NCBI GenBank assembly: GCA_024683955.1
Contig: JAIKXS010000092.1
Location: 1 to 42,837 of the forward strand
From: Desulfovibrio sp.
GTDB lineage: Bacteria; Desulfobacterota; Desulfovibrionia; Desulfovibrionales; Desulfovibrionaceae
DNA length: 42,837 bases
Reading direction: 5' to 3'
Part shown: in pieces, positions 8,082 to 16,352 of the stretch
How positions within the stretch are numbered: position 1 is the stretch's first letter
Layout of the letters: each line of letters starts with the position of its first letter
The notes under the pieces: generated by a model
Told to the model about the DNA's origin: nothing
What the model saw: the letters and a program-made list of their open reading frames with translations, nothing else
The model's database searches: none
Made by a program: the position numbers and the translations under genes

Positions 8082-9623
8082 CTATGCTCTTCTTAAGGTA
8101 TTTATAAGATCATGATCAACCTTAACCGTATACGTTGTAAAAATTTTATCAAGCAGGACTTTTCCGCTCGTATCACCGCGGATAGTTTTTATATATCGCA
8201 ATTCTGTCGCTTCAATTTCAGCATATGCTGCGTCTTTTTGCCAGCTTTTGCATGAAGCCAATATGCCTGCTTCAATCATCGTTTGCGAGGGGATTTGTTG
8301 ATTTGGCCATAACTTTCTAATAACGACATGAGATCCTGGTCCGTTGGTCACGTGCAGCCACATATCATGTCCTTGTGCAATCTTTCTACATATTATATTT
8401 CCTTTAGCATTACTCCCCCGAAGAATAACAAAACCATCAGAACTAATAAATTTTTCAATATATCGCAGTATCTTCTCAGGATCTTTTTTTATTTTTGATT
8501 TTTGTTCCGTATCTACTTTAAAGCTAGCATACACTAATTGATCGATATTCTTCCTATCTTCCTCAAGCTTAGCTCTTCGCTCTTGAAGATAAACGAGCCC
8601 ACGTTTTCCCTTATTTGCAGTAGCAAAAAGTCTCTTCATATTTTCGACAATACTAAAACGCTTGTCGAGCTGAATAACGAATTTTCTGTTCTCATCTTGA
8701 ATACTTATTTCCGAACATTTTGCATCTTTATCCATCTTCCATAAGTTGTTTTGCAGATAAATGGCATTTTCCCGCGCAGCACAGAAACGAAGAAGACGTT
8801 CTTCTTCAGCATCAAGCAAGGCCTTTCGCTTTTCTAGCTTCTTCAGCTGGCGTTTCCTTGCCACATCAAAGGCAGACTCCTCCTGTTTGAGCAGTTCCCC
8901 AAACACGACCTGATTGCCGGCCTCATCTAAAGCGTTCAGAGCCAAATCGGCAATGTGTTCCTGCCATGTCCCACGCAGATCTCTGGGCAGGGGCCACGCG
9001 GAAACATGGCAAATGCGGCCAGACTCCGCGTCACTGTACAAAAAGATATCTCCTCCGCCTTCCCGCAGGTCGGAAAGAAGAGCCCTGGCGTCGTAATCAT
9101 CAAGAAGCGCCAAAGTCTTCCGCAGGTCTGGAGTCATGACGGGCCACTCCCGCCACCGCACAAGAGCGTCCGCTATTCCGCCAACATCAGGCCATATTGG
9201 ACACTCTTCACTAGGGGTCTCATCAACCAAGCGCTCCTCAAGATGCACACCGTCTCGCAAATCAAGAAGAAGCCAGGCGAGCCTGGTTTCAGGAACATCG
9301 CAACTTTCACGCGTAAAAAAAAGCATCCAGACTCTTCTCGCGAACGGCTGAACCAGGATCTTACGCAGGCGACGCCCCTGAAAATACTTTCTCAGAAGCA
9401 TCACCTTGGCGTCAGCGGGCGTGTTCGTGGGAACAGATCTGGAAGCTAAAAACAAGAAATTATGCTGTCGTCCGTAACGCAGACACAAATGAAATTTTCC
9501 CTTGCGCGTGTAGAAACTAAAAATATAAACGTTCGGCCCGGGAGATTTGATTTTTTCAAGTCGCGCATTCTCAAGGACTGGTTCTAAATCCTGCGCAAGA
9601 CGACGTAAAAGATGCCCGTCCAT
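8082..9623 (-). CDS. NFACT family protein, RqcH/Rqc2-like
   Basis: A 513-residue protein with the NFACT layout. An N-terminal NFACT-N domain (MDGHLLRRLAQDLEP, with the nucleic-acid-binding LRYGRQHNFLFL region) covers about 1-220. A charged coiled-coil middle spans about 245-380, and the NFACT-R domain (DGFVILRGSNAKGN, then WLHVTNGPGSHVVIR) runs from about 395 to 510. Bacterial RqcH binds stalled 50S-peptidyl-tRNA and adds alanine tails to incomplete chains for degradation; the same family was earlier called fibronectin-binding protein. The start lies six bases after the dksA stop, so the two are co-transcribed, which ties a ribosome-rescue factor to the stringent-response regulator. There is no signal peptide, which favours the cytoplasmic ribosome role. 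Confidence 0.85.
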   Translation of the reverse strand: MDGHLLRRLAQDLEPVLENARLEKIKSPGPNVYIFSFYTRKGKFHLCLRYGRQHNFLFLASRSVPTNTPADAKVMLLRKYFQGRRLRKILVQPFARRVWMLFFTRESCDVPETRLAWLLLDLRDGVHLEERLVDETPSEECPIWPDVGGIADALVRWREWPVMTPDLRKTLALLDDYDARALLSDLREGGGDIFLYSDAESGRICHVSAWPLPRDLRGTWQEHIADLALNALDEAGNQVVFGELLKQEESAFDVARKRQLKKLEKRKALLDAEEERLLRFCAARENAIYLQNNLWKMDKDAKCSEISIQDENRKFVIQLDKRFSIVENMKRLFATANKGKRGLVYLQERRAKLEEDRKNIDQLVYASFKVDTEQKSKIKKDPEKILRYIEKFISSDGFVILRGSNAKGNIICRKIAQGHDMWLHVTNGPGSHVVIRKLWPNQQIPSQTMIEAGILASCKSWQKDAAYAEIEATELRYIKTIRGDTSGKVLLDKIFTTYTVKVDHDLINTLRRA

Positions 9624-9629
9624 TCAGAA

Positions 9630-9992
9630 TCAACGGCCATGCCGCTTTTCAAGAAGTTCCTGCTTCTCCTTACATTTGATACACAACCTCGTCACGGGTC
9701 TGGCTTTCAAACGGGAAAGACTAATTTCTTCTCCGCATTCATCACATATACCATATACACCTTCTTCAATACGCTGCAAAGCCGCCTGAATTTTATGAAT
9801 AAGGTGAAGTTCTCTATCTCGTATTCGAAGCGTAAATGATCTATCAGATTCGGCTGTCGCGCGATCTGCAGGATCTGCAAACAACTCATTGCTTCCGTTC
9901 ATGTCTTCAATAGTTGAATCACCCTTCTTTTGAACATCATTAAGCATATCTGTTAATGTCTTGCGAAAGAATTCGATATCCTTTTGTTCCAT
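9630..9992 (-). CDS. dksA: DksA/TraR family transcription factor
   Basis: A 120-residue DksA. The coiled-coil tip carries the required acidic motif, D40-P-A-D43-R-A45, used at the RNA polymerase secondary channel with ppGpp. The C-terminal zinc finger has four Cys at 83, 86 (CDEC) and 104, 107 (CIKC). The family pattern FTLRIRDRE and ALQRIEEGVYGICDECGEEI is intact. GGAGG seven bases upstream supports the ATG at 9992. It starts 27 bases after the end of the WbsX gene and is followed six bases later by the NFACT gene, so it may share transcripts with both. Confidence 0.93.
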   Translation of the reverse strand: MEQKDIEFFRKTLTDMLNDVQKKGDSTIEDMNGSNELFADPADRATAESDRSFTLRIRDRELHLIHKIQAALQRIEEGVYGICDECGEEISLSRLKARPVTRLCIKCKEKQELLEKRHGR

Positions 9993-10019
9993 TAGAATAA
10001 CCTCCGATACAAAAACAAA

Positions 10020-11045
10020 TTATACTTTTTTTGCCACTTGCGCTATAATATCTAAAAATGTGGTACCATACTGCTCATCTGGCTCAATATGACAACCTTC
10101 ACCCCATTCATTCCATGCATTTATAAAAACATATTGCATGGAATCATCTAAGATTTTTTTTGTATATTCTGAAAAATACATCAATGCTTTGCAAAAAAGA
10201 CTTGGAAGAATTCCGGTACAGGCAATTCCCTGCATTCCTCTCCGCGGTGTATTATCCCAAGAAGGAAAGGCGCAGCGCATACGGGGGTAAGGCGGGACCG
10301 TCTTGTTTAGCATAAAATAAACTGTTTTTTGATAATCCATGCGGACAGGACGCTCCTCCGGAGCGGACACCCGGCTTGAAGGCACCCAATTGGGGGCAAA
10401 CTCCACCATGCAGTCAAGTCCAAGTGCAGACGGATCTGCAGGGCCGTACGCCTCAACCCCGGCAAGACAAAGGCCGGAAAATCCATGTCGGACAGCCATC
10501 TCATGAAAAATATCAGCGTATTCCCGGATCATCGGATGGCGTTCCGGTGCCCATATCAGAAAAAGCGGATGCCCGCCGACAGTTATATAGCGTGAATCTT
10601 CAAAATAGCCGCGAACCGAGAGAAAAAGCCTCACGGCATTTTCTACTGAATAGTGCTGCTGCAGGAAAACGGCTCCCGGCCCCTTGGAATTATCATACCA
10701 GCCTGGATGAGCCCAACAAAGACAATACGTGTTCTTGATATTCTGATTATTTCTGATGATCTTAAGAGGCGATTCAAGAAGTGTTTTTCCAGAAAAGTTA
10801 TAGTAATAGTAGCAAAAAGACGTAATTCCATTTTGATACGCAAAATCATGTTGATATTCTATAAATCTTTTATTTAATAAGCTGTAATACCCAATTTTTT
10901 TATGAGGAATATGTGGCTGGTAGTGACCATTAAATAGAGGAACAGCCTCTCTAACATTATCCCATTCCGTAAATCCTTTTCCATATACGGCATCGTTTTC
11001 TGGAATCGGGTGATACTGAGGCAAATAAAAAGCAATAAAATTCAT
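10020..11045 (-). CDS. WbsX-type glycoside hydrolase/glycosyltransferase-like protein (GH99-like)
   Basis: A 341-residue protein matching the WbsX (GH99-like) family found in O-antigen and exopolysaccharide clusters. Family landmarks in order are IAFYLPQYHPIPEND near the start, GKGFTEWDNV, the GITSFCYYYYNFSGKTLLE segment around 95, the CWAHPGWYDN block, PLFLIWAPERHP, and INAWNEWGEGCHIEPD near the end. The tryptophan and acidic residues expected in the active cleft are present. There is no signal peptide. The exact activity of WbsX members is not settled. No ribosome site is visible before the ATG at 11045. A decayed GT41 glycosyltransferase gene lies just beyond, suggesting the remains of a glycan locus. 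Confidence 0.85.
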   Translation of the reverse strand: MNFIAFYLPQYHPIPENDAVYGKGFTEWDNVREAVPLFNGHYQPHIPHKKIGYYSLLNKRFIEYQHDFAYQNGITSFCYYYYNFSGKTLLESPLKIIRNNQNIKNTYCLCWAHPGWYDNSKGPGAVFLQQHYSVENAVRLFLSVRGYFEDSRYITVGGHPLFLIWAPERHPMIREYADIFHEMAVRHGFSGLCLAGVEAYGPADPSALGLDCMVEFAPNWVPSSRVSAPEERPVRMDYQKTVYFMLNKTVPPYPRMRCAFPSWDNTPRRGMQGIACTGILPSLFCKALMYFSEYTKKILDDSMQYVFINAWNEWGEGCHIEPDEQYGTTFLDIIAQVAKKV

Positions 11046-11879
11046 AATATATATAATTTTATATACTATTACAATAATAACTATTAGGATTATTTATGCG
11101 CATAAAATACAAAATACAGAACAAAAACTCTAAAAGATCAATACGGCAAAAACTATACGAAAAAACTAATCGCGCATATTGAATCGCAACCTAATAAAAG
11201 TCAAGATTTTCACCTCAGCACAGAAAATCTTCAGCCAGACGTCGAAAAACCGGCTAAACACCCTAGCGCCCCTTTTTAAACAGATTGGATGAGGCCGGCA
11301 GTCTCATCTGGTCAGAAAAAAACAACTGGCAACTGACCGGAGCATGTTTGAGACAGAACGCACACGAAACGGATTCGCGATTTTTTGCCGTTCTCCCCTT
11401 GACCACGGGGTTCTAGACTACGTCACGCCCCTTAGCATAATAGCGGCATCGCATAGAAAATAACTTCATGCCGAAGTGATCAGAAATTTCGAACAACAGC
11501 CTCGCTTCTGCAAAAACTATCCTGCCAGGCGGTGCTACTTTCAGAGATCTGTACCACAGGACCTCAACGCCGGAAAAAATCCGATGGGTATCTAAGAGAA
11601 CCTTTCACGGTCAAAACATTATGCCGCAAAAGGTAAGTTTTCGATATGAAACAGTTGTGCCCGGACATACCGGAAAACGAGACGGCTTTCCTTCCGGCTT
11701 TCTCTACATCAGCAACCTTTTCAGTTCCTCCGGATTTCTTGAGAATGCATAGTAATGCTTCCGTAAGGCATCGAACGCGCAACCAAACGCCCTCATTTAT
11801 CACATGAGCGAAGGGAACATCTGTCAGCCCATGGACCTCACAAAAAGGCAAGCAGCATCTGCAAGCGGCTTGCATCCCT
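11046..11879. other. Intergenic or decayed DNA, possibly the lost TPR half of a glycosyltransferase
   Basis: About 830 bases with no intact gene. A 28-codon frame begins at the ATG at 11096 but has no known match. Between about 11270 and 11880 fragments such as LNRLDEAGSLI and ALIYHMSEGNI in shifting frames could be worn tetratricopeptide repeats belonging to the GT41 pseudogene that follows. This is a weak reading. Confidence 0.35.
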
Positions 11880-12897
11880 TTTTCCCGACGATCACATTCT
11901 CAGACGCAATGAGCTTCTAAATCTTGAATACGGCCCGGAATGCAACGACGATGTGCGTCTAAAAAAAGACTTGAATGGGAGAAATGGGCCATCGAGAAAG
12001 CCGGAGGAAACCGTCTTCCCTCTTCCAATTCCTCATAAGGAAGGCCACTTAAAATTGGCTATTTGGGAGCTGTTTTTTGGCAGCGCACAGTCTTTCTTCT
12101 TGCAAGTGACGTCCTTAACTCACACAGTCAAAAAAAATTTCTGGTCATGCTCTCCAACGCCTCACCCATGAACGGGATCCTTTTTGACAAGTGTCATACT
12201 CCCGATGGACAGGAAAAATACTTTCTGGGACCTATTCTGCGCATCCCGGGCGGCGTTTCTACTATCAGCCTGTTCCGTGGGCATCGGCAAAGGTAGCCCC
12301 CCGCCCATACTCAGAAACGCTATTTTCTACCTTCGGCTCCTTTGACAAAACAAGCAAATTCCATGAGGAAATATTTGACCTTTGGGCAAGCGTGCTTACC
12401 CTTCTGCTCACATCATCCTGAAATAGCGAAAGTTCAACGACACAGTCCTCAAGGACCGCTCTTTCGCTTCTTTGCGAAACGAGGGATTTCGGCCGAACGT
12501 ATAGAATTGCGTGGACCAAGTTTTCTCGTTGATGTATTAAAGGAATACGCCGATATTGACATCGCCCCTGACCCGTTTCCTTTCCCGGGAAGTCTTACAG
12601 TATGTGAGCCCCATGGTTGGGCGTGGGGGGACCCGTTGTCACATTCCCGCAGGGGAGAGTTGTCAGCCGTCAGGGATAATACTCCATCCTTCATCAGATC
12701 GGAGTGTCTGGACCTTGTCACGCACAAAGGAAGAGTCCGTGAAGACAGCCATTCACTACGCAACGAATATCGAGCGTCTGACCGAATTTCGTCACACTAT
12801 TCGTTCTCGCATGAATGGATCTCTTCTGATGGATCGAAAGCTTCACGTTCAAGACATGGAAAATATATACATTTCTTGTTATAATGACTGCATATAA
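11880..12897 (+). pseudogene. Decayed O-GlcNAc-transferase-like (GT41/SPINDLY) glycosyltransferase
   Basis: No single frame is open, but successive frames reproduce the GT41 catalytic region in order. RLEWEKWA is followed by RPLKIGYLGAVFWQRT at about 12040-12090 (compare RPLRIGYVS.DFR.H). PRPYSETLFSTFGSFDKTSKF, which also contains the sugar-nucleotide TFGSFN-type motif, lies around 12300-12360. Then come FFAKRGISAERIELRGPS, EYADIDIAPDPFPFPGSLTVCEP and, after another frameshift, a C-terminal stretch ending RMNGSLLMDRKLHVQDMENIY at 12897. At least three frame changes and several stops mean it is inactive. Intact GT41 proteins transfer sugars to Ser/Thr or build glycans. It lies beside the WbsX gene, so a glycosylation locus has probably been lost. 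Confidence 0.7.
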
Positions 12898-13105
12898 AAA
12901 CAAGATACCCAAAAAAAATGTTCGCAAACATTTATAGCAGTAAATTCTAAATAAAATCACAAAAATTGTCAGACAAATAATTAAAAGAATCTACCTCAAA
13001 TATCAACGCCAATATACAACAGAAGATAAAAGTCCATAACAATAAAACTAGCACATACAGATCATCATACGGTGTTGATCTGCAATGCTGCAGAAAGGAA
13101 TGCTT

Positions 13106-13966
13106 ATGAGTGAATCATGTGGACACAACTGTGGATCCTGTGGTGAAAACAACTGCGGTGAGCGCACAGAAGCGCAGACAGATTTTTCCGCACCTCTCGG
13201 GAAGCTCAGCAAAGTTGATAAAGTTATCGCAATTGTGAGCGGCAAAGGTGGCGTTGGAAAATCCCTTGTCACGGGTCTTTTAGCCAGTGCGTTTGCAAAA
13301 AAAGGCGTTCGCACGGGCATTCTGGACGCCGACGTCACAGGACCGTCCATTCCAAAAATGTTTGGCATCAAAGGTCGCCCAACGGTCCTTGAACAGGGCC
13401 TTGTTCCCATGAGAAGTAAAGGCGGCGTTGACATTGTCTCCATGAACATGCTTCTGCCGGATGCATCAGAAGCCGTTCTTTGGCGTGGTCCTATCCTTGC
13501 CGGGGTTGTCAAACAGTTCTGGTCGGAAGCCATCTGGAAAGATATTCAGACGATGTTTGTGGACATGCCTCCGGGAACGGGTGACATTCCGCTCACTGTC
13601 TTCCAGTCCCTGCCGGTTGACGGAATCATCATTGTCACATCTCCCCAGGACCTCGTCACCATGATCGTTGAAAAAGCCATCCGCATGGCGAATTTGATGG
13701 ACATCCCGATTCTTGGTCTTGTTGAAAACATGTCCTATTTCACCTGCCCCGACAACGGGAAAACCTATCAGCTCTTTGGCGAAAGTAAGGCAGAGGCGGT
13801 GGCACGGGAGAACGGCATGCCCCTCCTTGCAAAAATTCCCATTGATCCGGCTCTTGCCGCCTCGTGTGACAGGGGCGAGGTCGAAAACTACCCAACACCG
13901 TTCCTTGAAGACATCATAGCCCTTGTTGAAAAGACGCCGAAACACGTCAAAAAGCAACAAGCGTAA
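13106..13966 (+). CDS. Mrp/NBP35 family iron-sulfur carrier ATPase
   Basis: A 286-residue MinD-superfamily P-loop ATPase that carries or inserts Fe-S clusters in the cytoplasm. The deviant Walker A GKGGVGKS is at 46-53, and LDADVTGPSIPKMFG and FVDMPPGTGD follow as in all Mrp proteins. The N-terminus is a cysteine cluster (CGHNCGSCGENNCG) typical of the NBP35-like branch. In the C-terminal motif, normally CPxC, the sequence is CPDN, so the second Cys is absent. The ATG at 13106 has AAAGGA six bases upstream; an ATG at 13085 gives a poorer context. It is followed by an inverted repeat and appears to be a single-gene unit. Confidence 0.92.
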   Translation: MSESCGHNCGSCGENNCGERTEAQTDFSAPLGKLSKVDKVIAIVSGKGGVGKSLVTGLLASAFAKKGVRTGILDADVTGPSIPKMFGIKGRPTVLEQGLVPMRSKGGVDIVSMNMLLPDASEAVLWRGPILAGVVKQFWSEAIWKDIQTMFVDMPPGTGDIPLTVFQSLPVDGIIIVTSPQDLVTMIVEKAIRMANLMDIPILGLVENMSYFTCPDNGKTYQLFGESKAEAVARENGMPLLAKIPIDPALAASCDRGEVENYPTPFLEDIIALVEKTPKHVKKQQA

Positions 13967-13983
13967 CTTCTCACGAAACTTTT

Positions 13984-14016
13984 GCCGGGCCTTTATCGTC
14001 AAAGGCCCGGCCTTTC
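13984..14016 (+). terminator. Strong inverted repeat after mrp
   Basis: GCCGGGCCTTT (13984-13994) and AAAGGCCCGGC (14001-14011) form a perfect 11-bp stem around ATCGTC. The following tract, CTTTCCCCTT, is only weakly T-rich, so termination may be incomplete. Confidence 0.7.
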
Positions 14017-14119
14017 CCCTTATCAAGCCCCTAAAAATCGAGTATTCCTACCTGTCGACACATCCCGGAGGAATCCACCCCCAGGCGCGCTCTTTCTTTT
14101 TTTACTGCACACACTACAT

Positions 14120-15019
14120 ATGAAAAATAATAAGAATCAAAAAGAAAACAACAATAAGTGGTATAAAGCAAAAGACAAAGACATCATTGTCTATTATCTT
14201 ATAGCCATTTTTTTTGTTGAAATCATAGCAACCACGATAGCCTTTTTTTATGGCGTCGTTCATGCAGAATATATTTCCCCGAATGGCCCGCGACTCGCAA
14301 AATTTCCTTGGTTCGGATGGATAATTGCAACATGCCTCATACCTGTCATACTGCTGCTTCTTTTTCATCTCTCAGGTTGGTTTTTCACAAAATCACTTGA
14401 TATTTCAGAAAAAGCCTCAGCTACAGGAGGAGAATCATTAAGGGTTCCGGACAAAGTAAAAGTTCTATATGCGCTTATTAATAATGCACCAACTGTACTT
14501 GTTTTGCTTACTCTTCTTGCATTTGGTGTGCTTATTTTCTTCATTGACTCCGCACTTGCGACAATCACCCCATATCTTCCATGGATTATAGGAGGCATAT
14601 CCGTTTTTCTTACAGTGTCCTATATAGCCAGGCTTTTCTTCATTTCTCATGAAAATAAAATAAATAAAGAGTATGAATATAGGATGCACGTTCTGAGGGA
14701 AACGGGTATTATACTCACAGACAAGAAGACAATGCGCCTTAACCAGGCACAGGAAGAAAAAAACTTTTTGAATGAAGCACAAATTCTCGAGTTGCCAACC
14801 TCCGCAGAAGAAAATCCTGAATCCCCTGAAGAAGCGGATGAAAGAAACCAAACACAAGATATTGAACAAAATGATGCGCCAAAACGTATGGAAGAAACAG
14901 ATACAGATTCTGTAGGATTCTCTGATACAAATCAGCCTGTGCAACAAGAGGAAATCGTGGATGCCATCATTGCAGAAAACAGAAACAGCGAAAATGGGAA
15001 TACGTCCTCGCGCCCATGA
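14120..15019 (+). CDS. Unrecognised four-helix membrane protein with acidic C-terminal tail
   Basis: A 299-residue protein I do not recognise. A short Lys/Asn-rich start is followed by four probable membrane helices at about 24-46 (YYLIAIFFVEIIATTIAFFY), 65-87, 120-142 and 146-168. After the last helix comes a short basic stretch and then about 100 residues rich in Glu, Gln, Asn and Ser with no cysteine, probably cytoplasmic and unstructured. I took the ATG at 14120 because the sequence before it looks non-coding, but no ribosome site is visible and the frame stays open back to 13982. It stands alone between the mrp repeat and the PfkB gene. The gene is more AT-rich than its neighbours. Confidence 0.6.
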   Translation: MKNNKNQKENNNKWYKAKDKDIIVYYLIAIFFVEIIATTIAFFYGVVHAEYISPNGPRLAKFPWFGWIIATCLIPVILLLLFHLSGWFFTKSLDISEKASATGGESLRVPDKVKVLYALINNAPTVLVLLTLLAFGVLIFFIDSALATITPYLPWIIGGISVFLTVSYIARLFFISHENKINKEYEYRMHVLRETGIILTDKKTMRLNQAQEEKNFLNEAQILELPTSAEENPESPEEADERNQTQDIEQNDAPKRMEETDTDSVGFSDTNQPVQQEEIVDAIIAENRNSENGNTSSRP

Positions 15020-15381
15020 ACAATTCCCTTTTGCCGAATCATAGAAAGAAATTCACGTTGCCCTGTTTTCCGTGGCGTCAGCTTAGTTGAGAGAAAGGTC
15101 GCTAATCTCCGGAATAACGACATGCTGGCTGCTCTTCGTTTTTTTGTGAAAGCACCTCCAGCAAGAAAGAACATTCCCAAAAAGCAGCCACACTTGCAGC
15201 TGAACTATTGCGGTGAGAATCAAAAAAATTTTTATATTATGACGTATAGAACAACAATCCGCACATTATCGAAACCCGCCACAGCAATTTCGTCAAAGGG
15301 TTAAAACGGGTTACCTGTGGTTTATCCGCGACGACAGTCTCTTGCTTTTCTGCTTGAAATTTTATGACAAAAGAGGAACCC
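15020..15381. other. Intergenic, nothing recognised
   Basis: About 360 bases before the PfkB-family gene. No convincing open frame, terminator or RNA is seen; a promoter for the kinase-lepA pair is expected here but I could not place it. Confidence 0.45.
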
Positions 15382-16341
15382 ATGTCGATTTACGTTTCAG
15401 GATCTCTCGCGTTTGACAGAATCATGACCTTTCCGGGGCATTTTCACGATCACATCTATGCTGAGAATCTCCGTACCATTAATGTAAGTTTTATGGTCAA
15501 CGGCATGGAGGAAAGACGAGGAGGCTGCGCCGGCAATATTGCCTACTCACTGGCTCTTCTTGACGAACACCCGTATATCATAGCCTCCGCCGGCAAAGAT
15601 TTTGCCCCCTACGCTCGAGTTCTCGAAGGAATGGGACTTCCTCTTGACGGCATTGTCCGTTTTGACGATATCCACACCGCGCAGGGCTTTATCACAACCG
15701 ATCTCGACAACAACCAGATCACGGGTTTTTATCCGGGTGCGATGCAGCGAAAAGCCGTATATGAGTTCCCGAATCTTGATCCTGACACAGATATTGCCAT
15801 TGTTTCCCCAGGCAATATGGAAGATATGCAACGCCTGCCCGCCTTCTACAAAGAAAATGGCATTCGCTATATTTTTGATCCGGGACAGCAGCTTCCTGTC
15901 CTCGATAAGAAAACTCTTCTTGACGCCATTGAGGGATCATTTGCCCTGATCTCCAACGATTACGAAATCAATATGATTTGCAATACCACGGGGCTCTCAA
16001 CTAATGAGCTCATAGGACGGACTCTTTGGCTTATCACAACCAAGGGAAGCAAAGGCGCTATCATCCATGGTTCGGATGGTACGGAGGCCCACATTGATCC
16101 CGTTATTATTGACGAGGTGATTGATCCGACAGGGGCTGGTGACGCCCACCGCGCTGGGGTTCTCTTTGGCCTCGCGCATGGTCTCGATGTGCCGCTCTCG
16201 GCCCAGCTTGGTTCCGTGAGTGCAAGTTTTGCCGTTGAAAAGATGGGTACACAAGAGCATTCTTTTACCAGGAAGCAATACGTGGACCGCTTTACAACAA
16301 CCTTTGGCCCGATGCCGAAACCCTGTGCAGTACTCTTTTAA
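15382..16341 (+). CDS. PfkB family carbohydrate/adenosine kinase-like protein
   Basis: A 319-residue ribokinase/PfkB-family protein that would phosphorylate a sugar or nucleoside with ATP in the cytoplasm. The C-terminal signature DPTGAGDAHRAG, with the catalytic Asp of GAGD and the anion hole, is intact. The N-terminal substrate region reads VNGMEERRGGCAGNIAYSLALL, as in the adenosine-kinase-like bacterial subgroup. The usual DAFRAG is DAHRAG. GAGGA at 15373-15377 supports the ATG at 15382 over the in-frame ATG at 15364. It ends 11 bases before lepA, so they are likely co-transcribed. The substrate is not determinable; adenosine is the best guess from subgroup resemblance. Confidence 0.87.
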   Translation: MSIYVSGSLAFDRIMTFPGHFHDHIYAENLRTINVSFMVNGMEERRGGCAGNIAYSLALLDEHPYIIASAGKDFAPYARVLEGMGLPLDGIVRFDDIHTAQGFITTDLDNNQITGFYPGAMQRKAVYEFPNLDPDTDIAIVSPGNMEDMQRLPAFYKENGIRYIFDPGQQLPVLDKKTLLDAIEGSFALISNDYEINMICNTTGLSTNELIGRTLWLITTKGSKGAIIHGSDGTEAHIDPVIIDEVIDPTGAGDAHRAGVLFGLAHGLDVPLSAQLGSVSASFAVEKMGTQEHSFTRKQYVDRFTTTFGPMPKPCAVLF

Positions 16342-16352
16342 TTACTTAAGCC

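Noticed and set aside
8344..9449. Open frames on the plus strand across the NFACT gene
   Set aside because: They are antisense shadows of a well-supported minus-strand gene and contain no motifs or ribosome sites.
12342..12884. A 180-residue open frame as an intact gene
   Set aside because: Its middle matches GT41 glycosyltransferases but the family pattern enters and leaves by frame change, so it is part of a pseudogene.
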